From Selaginella moellendorffii (lineage: Eukaryota > Streptophyta > Lycopodiopsida > Selaginellales > Selaginellaceae), in contig NW_003314405.1 of the NCBI RefSeq assembly GCF_000143415.4, positions 20,282 through 84,281 on the forward strand: a stretch of 64,000 nt of DNA, given 5' to 3'. A program made the position numbers and the translations under genes. Position 1 is the stretch's first letter; each line of letters begins with the position of its first letter. This document shows positions 29,818 through 42,149 of this stretch, one piece after another. A model generated the notes under the pieces. It did not search any database, was not told where the DNA came from, and saw nothing but the letters and a program-made list of their open reading frames with translations.

Positions 29818-32366
29818 CTACTTTGTCGCAACTGTGGTAGCCTGAGTAGCTGAAACCGACGACTCGGAACTAGGGACTGCTTTGGAAAATCCAATCACTT
29901 TGTTAAGAGCACTCACGTAAGCTCGGACGCTTGAGACTGTCACGTCTTCGGATGCACCGGATCCACTGAGCAGGCAGAAGGTTGAATCGTAAGAATGAAG
30001 ATGTAGCAACTTCATGGATTCTCACCTGAAAGACCTCTGAACAGGCTCTGTGCTTTGGGCGTGCGTTACTGGAGTCGAGTTCTCGGCACGTATCACGACT
30101 CTTGTGTTGGCGATTGCATCGATTCCTTCAGTAACAGCGTTCATGGAATACTCCAAAAGAGTTACTGGAATCTGTAAGATTGTTCAGTGCAATGCAAAAG
30201 TTTCCTCAAGGAAATTTGATTACCTGAACGATTGAATCAACTGCCTTGTATGCTGCATCCACAGGCCCCGTTCCAATGGACGTACCAACACGTTGAATGT
30301 TATCTGGACCAGATAACTTCACGGTCGCTGTTGATAATCCCAGGGTTCCACACACGACCTGTTGTTTCAAGAAAGGTATTCAAACAGTGAGCCGAAGCAA
30401 CAGCAAAAGCAGCAAACCTGGAGGTCCAAAAGAGCCCACACAACTTCTGGTTGAAAAACTTCGTCCGATAACAAAGCTTCCAGGTCAACATCCGATAAGG
30501 ACTAAAAGCACAGCACAGCACTTAGAAGCCGGAAAACATCGCAAAGTACAACATTACCTTCTTTTTGTCTGCCACAGCCTTGAAACGTTTAAAAACGTCA
30601 TCCAGCTGCTTGGATTCTAGCTCGTATCCCAGCTATCAGCTCGTAGAATTAGACTATGGCAACTGATGCTAAAACGGGCAGTCATACCTGGGACAACCGA
30701 GTTTTTAACGCATGCCGACCACTAAAGATAAAAAGCTCGCCGTCAGGACAAACAAGCAGCAAAAACCATAGTTGTTACCTGTGCTTTCCAAGGACGATAC
30801 CGGCTTCATCAGCACGAACAAGTCCAATGTCTTCCGGACACATGATCTCATAAGTTCCTTTAAACTTTAGCATCCCATCCTGCCAAGAGACAATTACGTG
30901 AGACCTCTTCCATTACAGTATGTAGATTTAACCTGGTGGATTCCGCTTTCGTGAGCAAATGCGTTGGCCCCAACAATGGCCTTGTGAGGTTGAACGGTCA
31001 TTCCTGTATAGTCAGACACCTGAAACGCGCAACCAGAGAGAAAGCCACGTTACAGAAGAAACTGAAGTAAAACTCACCATGCGACTTGTGACAGCAATAT
31101 GCTTGGGTTTGATGCCCGTGTGGAGACCATTGAGCTGCTCGTCTCCGCGGCATCTAATAGCCATGACTACCTACGACGAAGTAATGAGTAACGGGTAAAC
31201 CCAGGCAGACTTTAAGATGGCAAACCTCTTCAAGCGACGCGTTGCCTGCTCTCTCTCCAATACCGTTGATTGTTACTTCCAATTGCCTGGCACCTGCATA
31301 AGCACCCTGCTCGAAAGATCAGACCCGAGAATCTCAAGCTGCGAGAAACAAAAAAACTACGAAAGCAAGAAAAGTTTCTTCTTATGAGGAACACTTACAG
31401 CAAGAGTGTTGGCAGTCGCGAGTCCAAGATCGTTTTGACAGTGGGTAGAAATGACAACACTCTGGCTTCCCGGCGTGTTTTCCTTGATCATCGCTATCAA
31501 CCTTCCAAACTCCGAAGGTAGCGTGTAGCCAACAGTATCCGGAATGTTGAGAGTGGTGGCTCCAGCCTTGATAACTTCCGCGAGAATTCTATACAAAAAC
31601 TCGGGATCGGACCTAGAAAAACAAACAAAATTTGTTTTTTCGTGTCAGAAGATCAAGAACAAGCAAGGAAAAAAAATCTCCATGCATACCTTCCAGCATC
31701 CTCGGGACTAAACTCGATGTCCTGGCAGCCAAGGCTCTTGGCGTATCCAACCATGTCAGTGGCGATTTGGACGACCTCGTCCGGTGATTTGCGAAGCTTG
31801 TGCTTCATGTGGATCTCGCTAGTCGCGATGAAGGTGTGGATTCGAGGCCGGAGAGCATGGCTCACAGCCTCCCAGGCGGCAGCTATGTCCGCCTTGTTGC
31901 ATCGAGAGAGCCCACAAATCACTGGAACATACCCGTCATCGTCCACCCTGTTGCCAACGTCGAGCGCGATCCCCTTGACCGCCAGGAGATCGTCGGGCGA
32001 CGCGATTGGGAATCCCGCCTCGATGATGTCCACGCCCAGCTTGGCAAGCTGCCGCGCAATGTCGAGCTTCTCCTTGCTCGTCAGCGTCGCGCCGGGGGAT
32101 TGCTCGCCGTCCCTGAGCGTCGTATCGAAGATCCGGACGTAGCTGGGATCATCGATCCTGCTAGGGACGTAGATCGGCCGCTTTCTCTGAAAAAACTGGC
32201 GCTCGCTCGAGGAGGCAGCCAAAACCCTGCATTTCCATGGCGCTGGCGATGGAGATGGAGATTTTCGCAGCTTGCATTGAAATGCTGGGGATCCAGGGGC
32301 TGGAGCGATCACACGATGATCCATCGCCATGGCCGACACGGCCGACATCGCATCAACGCAACGCAT
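29818..32366 (-). CDS. IPMS: 2-isopropylmalate synthase, plastid, 624 aa in 12 exons
   Basis: Catalyses acetyl-CoA plus 2-oxoisovalerate to 2-isopropylmalate, the first committed step of leucine synthesis in plastids. My exon model is 32366-31690, 31612-31399, 31306-31226, 31170-31078, 31019-30933, 30879-30779, 30721-30688, 30632-30558, 30501-30418, 30358-30224, 30171-30026 and 29965-29818, totalling 1875 nt. Motifs: [13 protein letters not shown] near residue 85, [14 protein letters not shown], metal-binding [24 protein letters not shown]. The C-terminal third matches the LeuA allosteric domain, so this is a feedback-type IPMS rather than a methylthioalkylmalate synthase. The N-terminus resembles a transit peptide. 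An upstream in-frame GTG at 32384 is not an ATG, so I start at 32366. Confidence 0.95.
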
Positions 32367-32450
32367 CAGACGCACACAAGCCACAAAACCCTAATTAGGG
32401 TTCTAAAGTTTTTGGGATCTCTTTCGCTCTCGCGCGGCATCGATCGCTCG
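32367..32450. promoter_or_regulatory. 84-bp divergent promoter with palindromic telo-box
   Basis: Only 84 bp separate the IPMS ATG (minus) and the V-ATPase subunit C ATG (plus). The interval holds the perfect 16-bp palindrome AACCCTAATTAGGGTT (32387-32402), two telo-box cores facing opposite ways. Telo-boxes are known promoter elements of plant housekeeping and translation genes. Action on both genes is inferred. Confidence 0.6.
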
Positions 32451-34177
32451 ATGGCATTGGCCGTGACGCGCTACTGCCTCGTCTCGCTCCCGGTGCTCGA
32501 ATCGGCAGCTGCGACATGGGCAGCATTGCAGCAAGGGATCTCCAGAGTCGCCTTCGACACACCGACTTACAAGGTATTTCCCCAAATCTCTTCTTCCTTC
32601 TTCCTCACTCCCATTCCTCGCAGTTCAATATCCCTGAATTGCGGATCGGGACGCTCGATGCGCTCATGGTTCTCAGCGATGATCTTGTCAAGGTACTCAT
32701 AGCTCAATTATTTCGATGGATTCATTCTCAAGGGCTACTGGGAAAAAAAAATGTAGATCAATGGCGTGGTGGAGGGAGTGACACACAAGATTCGTCGCCA
32801 GATCGAGGATTTGGATCATCACGCTGGAGTGGAAGCGAGCGCTCTTACAGTCGATGGGGTACCAGTTGACACTTACATTACCAAGTAGAGAGAACGATTT
32901 GTTTTTCTTCTTTCTCATCCTAGTGCTCGGAATTCTAAAGCGTTTGTCGTGACTACTGACAGATTTACGTGGGACGAGGCGAAGTATCCACTCATGAATC
33001 CTCTCAGAGAGACTGCCGATATGATCCAAGACAACGTTTCCAAGCACGAAGACGACTTAAAAGTGAGTTTTTTTTTGTGTGTGATTTGCTCAAGTTGGTG
33101 TTGTGAATTTTCTTGCAGATTAGAGTAGCAGAGTACACGAATGTGAAAACACAACTCAGTGCTATCAATCGCAGGCAAACTGGAAGGTCTGTCGCGGTCA
33201 TTCGTGCTGGAAAAACTGAGTTTTTGGTTCTTTGTAGCATGGCCGCGCGTGACATCTCCAACCTGGTGAAGCCGTCCGACGTTATCAGCACGGAGCACCT
33301 GGTGACTTTAGTGGTGGTAGTCTCAAAGTTTTCGCAAAACGAATGGCTAAAGAGCTACGAAAGTCTCACTGACTTTGTGGTAAGACAGCGCGCTCTAACC
33401 GACAAGATTTTGATCAAAACGTTTCAGGTTCCTCGATCATCTGCGAAGCTACACGAGGACAACGAGTATGCTCTGTACACCGTGATCCTCTTTCGCAAGG
33501 TAGCAGACAACTTCAAATCAGCTGCACGAGAGAGAGGCTTCCAGGTAAAAAGTCCATTTCTTCTTCACTGACGGCCTTTAGATTCTATCAGGTTAGAGAT
33601 ATCGAGTTTGATCCAGAGGGACAACAACAAAGAAGGCAAGAACAAGATAAGCTGAGCCGCGAACTCGACAGCCTACGAAGCTCCCTCCAACAGTGGTGCT
33701 GTGCTAGTTACGGAGAGGTGTGTGATCATTTTCTCTTTTTATCTTTCGTGATCTGAAAAACAATTTTCATCCCTCGTCGCAGGTTTTCAGTGCGTGGATG
33801 CACATATGTGCCATCCGGATCTTTGCCGAGAGTATTTTGAGATACGGCCTTCCTCCAAAGTTCCTGGTAAGATCCATCCATACCACCAAAGATTTGTCTA
33901 TACAAAAAACCATTTTTTCTCGATTCACAGGCCGCAGTGATGGCTCCTAGCCAGAGAAACGAGAAGAAAGTCCGATCAATGCTCGAAGGACTGTGTAATG
34001 CTCCCAACAGGTAAAGAAAAAAATGGATTTTTTTCTTGGTTTGTGACATTCGAGCGTGTTTGATCGCGCAGTGGCTTTTGGAAATCTGACGAAGATGGTG
34101 GTGGCGTGGCTGGAATCGTGGGAGGAGAAGTGGAAGCTCATCCATATGTATCGTTCACTTTAAACTTGGCTGGATGA
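32451..34177 (+). CDS. VHA-C: V-type proton ATPase subunit C, 380 aa in 11 exons
   Basis: Subunit C links the V1 and V0 sectors of the vacuolar proton pump and controls their assembly. Exons by eye: 32451-32573, 32624-32692, 32757-32884, 32963-33062, 33119-33186, 33238-33379, 33428-33544, 33592-33717, 33783-33866, 33931-34010 and 34072-34177, totalling 1143 nt. Recognisable segments are [76 protein letters not shown] and a terminal [10 protein letters not shown]. Length matches the family (about 375-390 aa). It shares a very short promoter with IPMS and ends 95 bp before the S1-domain gene. Confidence 0.95.
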
Positions 34178-34272
34178 TTCATCCAACAAGACTCTCTTCC
34201 TTCATTCTTGTGAGTTTTAAAACAAATAAATAAAAGATTCTCCCTCCTCTTTCCCTAGGGTTTTTGGAAGCG

Positions 34273-36014
34273 ATGGAGGTTTTGGCGAAGCAAGCGGTAT
34301 GGCGCCCAGGGTTTTGCGCGCCGTCAAGGAGTTCTAGGATGAGCGCCCGGGCAATGCATGGCGAAAGCAGTGTCAGATCGATTCCGAGTCCACAGAAGCC
34401 GATTCGAGCAGAGATTAAGGTACCGGTTCCTCCAGTAGGCAAGAACAGCAGCGCTGGCGAGGAGAAGGAAGATTTCGAGGAGAAGGCGCCGATTCCAGCT
34501 CCTGTGGAGGATATTTCGGTGGATTACTACGAGCCAAAGCTCGGGGATGTTGTTGTGGGGATGGTAGTGTCCGGGAACAGCAGCAAATTGGAAGTGGACA
34601 TAGGAGCTCAATCGCTGGGAATGATGTTTGCGCGGGATCTTGTTCCTTTCGAGAGGTTCAAGCTGGAAGATCGAATGTGGAGGATTGACGACGATAATTC
34701 TGATGGTTATTCGGAGAGATTTGTTCCACCAACAAGTGGTCGGGCTTGTCTCGTGAAAGATGACGAGGCATTGGATGCTTCCGCTGGTGGCGATCTCATG
34801 GTGGAGCCTGGGACGATTGTGCAGCTTTTGATAATCGGGAAGACTTTGAGCGGCACAGCTTTGCTATCTATGCGGAACTTTTCTCGACCGATCGCATGGC
34901 AACGAGTGAGAGATGTGAGTATTCTTCTCTTTATTCTAGCAGTTCATATTTTGATCATGGTGGAATTTCATTTCCTGCTTTCTTTTAGTCAGATTCACAG
35001 CGCTGAAGAAAGTATAGAAGTCCGGATTGAATCGTACAATCTCGGTGGGCTGATCTGTCGGATTGAGGTACTTTGTTTGGAGCATTTACCCGATTTTGGT
35101 GGCCGACCAAACTATTGCAGGGGTTGACAGCTTTCCTTCCAAAAGATATGATCCAGAACTCGCCTCGGGATATCACACAGCTGAAAGACTATGTAAGCTG
35201 GATACAGTTTCACTTCACGTAAGAAACTGAAGTGCTTTCTGTTGCGTATAGGTGGGAAGAACTTTGCTTGTGATGATTATTGAGGTAGAGGAAGCAAAAG
35301 CGAGAATACTTGTGAACGAACGCGCAGCATGGGTGGGTACTCCAGTTTCTCTGAATAGAGTCCACTTACTGGGTACTGTTCTGCTATTTTTTCAGGTACA
35401 ACAGCTTGCACCCCCGGACTCACTAGTTGAAGGTGTTGTCAAGAAGGTTGAAGCTTATGGAGTTGTTGTCAGCATTGATGAAACAGATTTAAGGTAGTTT
35501 GTCTATGTATCGAACCGGCTTGAATCGTTTTTTTTTTTTTTTCTTTCAGCGCATTGCTCCATATATCGAACATATCCCATCGAAGAATTGCTCGCGTGGC
35601 CGACATTTTTGCGGAAGGTGATCGCATCAAGGCAGTGGTACTGAGACCTCGAGTTCCGGACAAAGTCATCTTAAGGTGTGATTTTCTTTCCTTTTTTTGT
35701 TCGATATTCTCAAACAACTTCTGATCAGCACTTCACTCTTGGAGCGCGAGAAGGGATCGATTATCGCAGACAAGGAGGTAAGATGTTTCATTTCTCGTTA
35801 TTGCTCTCTTCATTCTTCCTCTCGCTTGTTCCAGAAAGTGTTCAGAGAAGCTGACGACGCTTTCAAAGACTGGAGGAGGGACAAATCGAAATTTGTAGAC
35901 GATGTCCGGAGGTCCAAGACCGGCTCATACGAAGAGACGCTGAAACAAGCACGGGAAGTGGAGACGAAGCAAATCGCCAACTTGGACTGGTTGGATTTTG
36001 AAGAAAACAAGTAA
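34273..36014 (+). CDS. Plastid S1-domain RNA-binding protein, 440 aa in 8 exons
   Basis: Exons: 34273-34914, 34993-35067, 35121-35192, 35252-35332, 35396-35493, 35550-35675, 35729-35777 and 35835-36014, totalling 1323 nt. The protein has a presequence-like N-terminus, then YYEPKLGDVVVGMVVSGN, an internal GTIVQLLIIGKTLSGTALLS stretch, and two S1-like modules (NLGGLICRIEGLTAFLPK and EGVVKKVEAYGVVVSI...LLHISNIS). The C-terminal tail is charged and helical. Overall order resembles the chloroplast S1-domain protein SDP (At1g12800 group), which takes part in plastid RNA processing. That orthology is from remembered family features, not a search. The longer open frame upstream starts at TTG; I used ATG 34273. 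Confidence 0.88.
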
Positions 36015-36121
36015 CCAAACAGCCTGTACCCATCCATGTCTTATAAACTGGATGGGAAGTGCTTGGAACAGCCAAGAAGAAGAAATTGAGTGTGAGCCCT
36101 AGGTAGAGAGGTGAGGAGAGA

Positions 36122-39027
36122 ATGGAACGCCTTCTCAAGATGGCTCGAGCATCCGGTTCTCTCGACCTCTCCAACAGGAATCTGAGGTACGCGCATTCAA
36201 TCCTTTACTTGCGACACTAACTGGTAATGTGGGTGATTCCAGGGAAGTGCCTCCGCAAGTCTACAAGCTCCTGGAGTGTGTTGGGCAGGATGAAAAGTGG
36301 TGGGAGGTATGGTTCCGCATTGGACTTTTTATAAACGGTTTTGCTGGTTTGTCTTCTCAAGCTTGTAGATCTTCACAGGCTTGTTCTTGCTCACAACAAG
36401 ATCAAGCTTCTTTCCCAGGAGCTCGGGAATCTCGTCTCTGTCGTGGTCCTCAACATCAGCTACAATGAACTGGAATCTCTTCCTGAAAGCATTGGCATGT
36501 AAGAGTTTTAGTGGCTTGACTTTTCTCGTCTGCTGATTCTTTCTTCTCAGGCTGACTTCATTGAAGACGCTCGATGTTTCTCACAATGCGATTTTGGAAC
36601 TTCCGGTGGAGATTGGAAATCTAGCATCTCTCGTGAAGTAAGCTACAGAAATACGAACACGATTGACACGAATCGTGTGGGTCCTTATTTTATTTGTTTT
36701 TTGGCAGGTTTCTCGCGTCCAACAACCAAATTAAGGAGCTTCCTTCCACGATTGGACTGTGTGTTGATCTTGCAGAGCTAAAGGTGAAGATGTGAAAATT
36801 TTGTGCTTTTTTCTAGCGCGAGTGTTTGTTTCCAGTTGTCCAACAATGGCCTCACATTTCTGCCAGATCAACTGGCTTCCTGTTCTCGACTGATTAGCCT
36901 CAGTATCGAGGTAAAAGTGATTTTTTCTTACTTTTCTACTTTCTCGTTGAATCCGGTGATCCCACTTTTGTGACTTGCTTGTAGGGAAACAAAATCACCG
37001 GTTTTCCTTCAAGCTTGTTCCACTCGCTCGGTAATCTGACTGAGCTTAATGCAGGTACATTCTTCCGCCCGTTTCGGCATCATCTTATTTCTAGTGGAAA
37101 TAAACTGCAGGAAAGAATGCTATAACTGAGCTACCAGAAGAAATTGGTAATCTCACTCGACTTCTACGTCTCGACTTACATCAGAATAGTATGTGCTCTA
37201 TTTTCAAATGTGATTAGCTTACTGACAAAATTCCGCATAGAGATCAAGTCGATACCATCTTCTTTGGTAAATTGCAGTATGCTGGTGGAGGCGTATTTTG
37301 GGTATGTACCTTTCTTTACATGTGTCTAAAAAGTATATATACATTTTATTGTTGTTCAGAGATAACTTGCTTTCTTCTCTTCCAAACGAGATTGGGAACC
37401 TCCAGTCATTGCTCACATTTGATCTGCATGGTAATCAGGTGATGTTTCCAGTCCTGGCTCCTTGTGTGATGTTTCCACTAAACATTGTCTCTCAGCTCTC
37501 TGAGTTCCCAGTTTCTGCTTGTTCCATGCGGCTTTCTGTGCTCGACCTTTCTAACAACAATCTAAGCGGATTGCCTCCTGAGCTCGGTTAGTAAAAGCTG
37601 AAGTTCCTGATTGCGTTTTTGACACTTCGGTTCCTACAGGCTTCATGGGATCGTTGAGAAAGCTTGTGCTTACAGGAAATCCCTTGCGAACGTTAAGAAC
37701 GTAAGATCTTTGACCTATGCCAAAGTACTGATTGCACTTTCTTTTTAATGAGTGCAGTTCCTTGGTTACTGGAAGTACTCCTGCTCTACTTAAGTACTTG
37801 CGTGATCGTTCCACAGCTGAAGATGGTAATTTATGAGGCTGGAACAAGACTTTTCAACTCTAGCTTTTGATTTGCAGAATCAAAACCAGAAGCTGCCTCG
37901 TCAGGCAATATATTTGGCATGAACATCCAGGAGCAGGTTGTCCAAGCAGCACGAGCGGCAGTTTCTTCAAAAGTGTGGTACCAAACTCTTTCCAATTAAT
38001 ACTTTCAAAGACAACAGACTGAACTTTATTTCAGGCCTTGTCTCTTTCCGACAAAAATTTGGACCATGTTCCTCCTGCAGTGTGGGAGTCATGCGACCTT
38101 GTCCAACTTGATCTTGCTAAGAACTGCATCCAAGAGCTGCCGCCAGAAATGTCGATGTGCACTTCGATGGAGGTAATCAGCATTTCGAGAAAGCAGTTTC
38201 TTGTCTCACCAAGTTATCGCGTCACAGGCTCTCATTCTTGCAGACAATAAGATCCAAGAGTGGCCAGGAAGCGTTTTCGCCTCTCTACCAAACCTCAAGC
38301 ATCTAAATCTTGCTCGAAATCCTATAGTTGCAGTACGGGGTTTTCAAACAAGCTCCAACTTTCTGTATTAACCTGCGTGTGTTTAGCTTCCACCAGGTGC
38401 ATTCTCGGCCGTGTCCAATCTACAACTCCTGGATTTAAGTGGCGTGGTTGCACAGCTTCCACCACCTCCGTGCTTGTCTCTAATGACTGGCCTCCAAGAA
38501 CTGCGACTGATGTGAGTAAACGTATACATGCTCTTAGAATCTCTCTAAAACTAACTTTGGCGTCTGCACAGGAGAACTCAAATGGCAGCCATCCCTTGGG
38601 ATTTGCCCCGGATGTCTAGCTTACGAATTTTGGACTTGAGCCAGAACAATATTAGCGTGCTACCTCAGGCAAGTCTCTTAAGTTCTTTTATGTTTTGCGT
38701 GCTATTGCTTGATGCAGGAATTCGGTGAGATGAGTACGCTCGAAGAACTGGACTTGACGGACAACAACCTGTCTACTCTTCCTCCTCAACTGGTATGCTT
38801 TTCCCGCAAAGTTCTCTTTTTCTTTGCTTCTCATTGTCCGGGTCATCAGGGATATCTGGAACCCACATTACGCAAGCTTAAAGTGGACGGGAATCCATTG
38901 AGAAGGTAGCTCTCGCGATACAGAGGCTTTTTAGTGATCTTGGATTCCTTGCAGCATTCGGCGAGGCATCCTCGAGCGCGGAACAAAAGAGTTGCTTCAA
39001 TACCTCCACGGCAAGCTCCCTCAATGA
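36122..39027 (+). CDS. LRRC40-like leucine-rich repeat protein, many short exons
   Basis: Translation across short introns starts [20 protein letters not shown] and gives about 20 canonical LRRs such as [49 protein letters not shown] and [16 protein letters not shown]. It ends with a [13 protein letters not shown]-like tail and TGA at 39025-39027. Early exons are 36122-36186, 36243-36306 and 36362-36498. About 17 exons follow, one or two repeats per exon. No signal peptide, transmembrane helix or kinase domain is seen, so it is an intracellular LRR protein of the LRRC40/PIRL type. Its function is unknown. It starts 107 bp after the S1-domain stop. Later exon borders were not all checked base by base. 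Confidence 0.88.
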
Positions 39028-39745
39028 TAGAGGTAGTGTGATTCTTATTATAAAGGTTGGATAGATTAATGGTTTTCTAGCTATGCTTGGCTTGGTTGGT
39101 ATGCTTGCGATGTTTCCTTGTGGTTCCCATAGTCCGGATCAACAGGGATCACAAGCTTTATTCTTTCGAGAAGAAGGTAAGCTACCGAGATTTTGATGGC
39201 GAACTTTGGAGCTGCTCCAAAGTCAGTGGCCACTTTCGTCGCCTCGTGGGTGTGTACTTCCATCGCGATTTTAGCGAAAAGCAGTCAAAGATTTGACAAA
39301 GTTAAGCCTGGTTCTTCCAAGAACAATAAAAATATGATTCATCTTTCTCGTGTATTTTTTAAAGTCAGCTACTGAGATTGTGATTGCGATTATATATCCA
39401 TCGTGATCTTTGATTCCCATGATGTCACAAAAACAAAAACTATATGCAGCTTTACATTAATTTATATCGAAGATTTTTGTCTCAAGAGAAAGCTTTACAT
39501 TTTTCATACACTTTTAACTCCATATCGATGTACAAAAAGAAAGTTTTAATAGATTTTTTCTTCACGAGACTTCGAGGCAAAATGATATTTGTTCGCGTTG
39601 TTTACGAGACTTTTCGAGGCCGTAGCGTTGGGATCCAAATCCTAAGGCTGCTGAACGTCCGAACTAGACCAAGGTGACAATCTTTGATTGGATTTTTAAA
39701 CAGATACCAAGAAAAAAAGGAAAAAAGAATGAAATGAAATGGTTT
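39028..39745. other. Convergent 3' intergenic region
   Basis: AT-rich sequence between the LRR gene (plus) and the phosphatase gene (minus). It presumably holds both 3' UTRs, and AATAAA-like signals occur (for example AACAATAAAAATATG near 39324). No coding exon seen. Confidence 0.5.
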
Positions 39746-42149
39746 TCATTTCCATACCTCTTCGTTGCAGGATTTGAGCTGCGAGGATTTGGTGACCCTA
39801 GCCACCGTTTTCATCTTGCGATTGCTGAAGACTTCCACCTCGGCCAGGAACGCGGACTTGACAGGCCTGTGATCTGAGAACTGGTGCTCGGCTCGAGCGT
39901 AGCTAATTTGCTTGAGGCCGCGGCCGCGATACAGTATCCTGTCACACCTGTGCGTTCCACAACTTAGATCCAAAAGCTTGAATCATCTACCAAGATCACA
40001 CTGACCAGGATGGTGTTCGACGCTTCTCTCCGGGTTTAGAGTTGACTCCAAAGTAGCAGTCCGTGTTCTTCACGTACTTGTAAGTGGGAGCAAAGTAGAT
40101 CCCTCCTTCTTGCCAGCCATCGAAGACACGACCGGCAGTTTGCTCCATCTTAAGCTGGAAAAGATGGAAGAACACTCAATCAGCAGAGAACACTCGCAAG
40201 GAGAAAGAAGAAAGAAAGAGAAAAGATGACAGAAAACGTTACCTGGTCTCTAGCGAGCAATCTTTGCCAGTCACCTCTCGCAACCAAAGCTCGCGTCTCG
40301 GAATCACTGAGCGCAAGACGATAGTTCAAGTCGCCCAGCCAAACCACACGACTGTGCCGAAGAAAAACGAAACTTTAGAGCTCTCAAAGAACACAAAAAC
40401 TCTATGAAGCTTACTCGTGCTGGAGGATTGTCTCGGGAAGATCCGAGCTAGACGAGCCGGCCTTGCTGGATCGATTAAACGCCGTCCGCCGGAGAATCTC
40501 GGCAACGTCGCCATTTCGTCGTAGCTCGTCACCTTCCCTGTCACCCGACGTCAAATGCGTGCAAACGAAGCAAAAGCTCGTCTGGTGGAGCAACATACTG
40601 ACAGCAACGGAGCCCTGAGAAGAGAAGAAAATACCCGCAAGATCAAGAACAAAAAATCCAAAAGATGATCAGGAACAAAAAAAGAAGAACTTGGAAACGC
40701 TTACTTTGTTTCCACAGTATCCCATGAGTCCACAGCCAACGCAGCAAACTTTGAGTCCGTGGACGTGCCTGCGAAGGTTCTTGCGGATCCAGATGCTGAC
40801 ATACACTCCCACCATTTGCTTGCTCACGATCCGGACGTAGTTCTCCGAGTTTCCGGGAGAAGCCATCGTCGTGTTGTCCGAGAGACAAGCCGAGATGGTC
40901 GGGGAGATCGCGTCGTGGCTTGGACACGGCAAATCCACAAACTTGATGAGTGTGGCGTCGGAGCTAGAGCGCGGGATACTCGGTGTCCAGGTGTTGAGAA
41001 AGTTATGGTCCGAGGCACTCCGGCTCCTCCGGTGGAATCCTCCTCCTCCTCCTCCTCGAGTTGAAAGTTTGCTCTTTTGTCTTCCATCGGAGTCTCCGGA
41101 AGAAGACGAGGAGGAAATAGTTGGCGATGCACCGCACTGGCGAGATTGTTCTTCCGATGACGACGACGATGATGAGAGCAGCGAGGAGAAAGTTTCGATG
41201 GTGTCGTCGCCGGGATGAACAGCGGCTGGAGAGGCTGGACAGCTCTTTGTTCTTCGCCGATCGCCATTGAGTGTCTTGCGGATGAGCGACTCCCACTTTG
41301 CCACGGGGCTGTTGTCGGCGGCTACCAGGACGTTGCCGGCATTCAAAGGAACGACCTCTTGAAATCTACCAGAGCAGAAAACTCTTGAGTTCTAAAGATC
41401 GAAAGAACTCGAGAGAGAGTTTGGCTTACCCGATCACGTACATATCCACGGGTTGATCGACGTCCAGCCACTTTCGAAGATCTAAGTCGGGGTTTGGAGA
41501 CTTCCCAGCTACATTCCAGCTCCCAACATGTATCCTGGACAAAGAATTCGCGACTGGTAAGCAAGAGCTTCTCACAAAATCGAATTTGGAGAGACATACC
41601 GGTAGTCGAGAGTGTCGACAAGCTGCGTCCACAGCGTCTCGGACTGTCCTCGCGCAAGAGCCACAGTTGGAGACGGTGTTTGCTTCGGTCGATCTGAAAG
41701 AAAAAACAAGAAGTACTAAAAAGATCCATATCTAAGTTGCGGAAAAACAGATTTTTCTCGAGACCTGTCGTTGGATACAGCGGGGGCAAACTTCGCGTTC
41801 GATTTGCAGGCTTGAGCTCCACCTCGTGCTCACTCGAATCTGCGGAAGAACACGAGCAAAAGTTTATGGAAAGCTTAGCATTATCAAAGTTTTGAAAGAA
41901 TACCGGACGACAAGGTGCCATCGCCGCTGCTTTCCATGTCGTCGTCGTCGTCGTCTTCGTCGTGATCGTCCGCATTGAACGCGTCCGACGCGGGCTTCAA
42001 CTTGAGCAGCTTGCGAAGAACTTGTCGGGGCCAGAAAAACTGCGAAGAAAGAAAAAGAAATATTTGATCTTTTAAATCTCTCTCGCAAGGAAGAAAAAAT
42101 TCTCAAACTCGCTTACCTCCGGACCCTTCGCATTTGTTCTTTGAGCCAT
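39746..42149 (-). CDS. Type I inositol polyphosphate 5-phosphatase
   Basis: Removes the 5-phosphate from inositol phosphates or phosphoinositides. Exon 1 is only 33 nt (42149-42117, [11 protein letters not shown]); exon 2 is 42039-41904 with an acidic Asp run. Catalytic-domain blocks in order: [41 protein letters not shown], a long Ser- and Gly-rich insert (about 40880-41250), [41 protein letters not shown], the signature [11 protein letters not shown] near 40340, FAPTYKY, and the PSWCDRILY signature near 39925-40015 split by an intron. The frame ends with TGA at 39746. The long insert between the first and second catalytic blocks is typical of plant type I enzymes (CVP2/5PTase group). Substrate preference cannot be told from sequence. 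Confidence 0.9.

Noticed and set aside
32366-32384. Longer IPMS start at 32384
   Set aside because: The codon there is GTG; the first in-frame ATG is at 32366.
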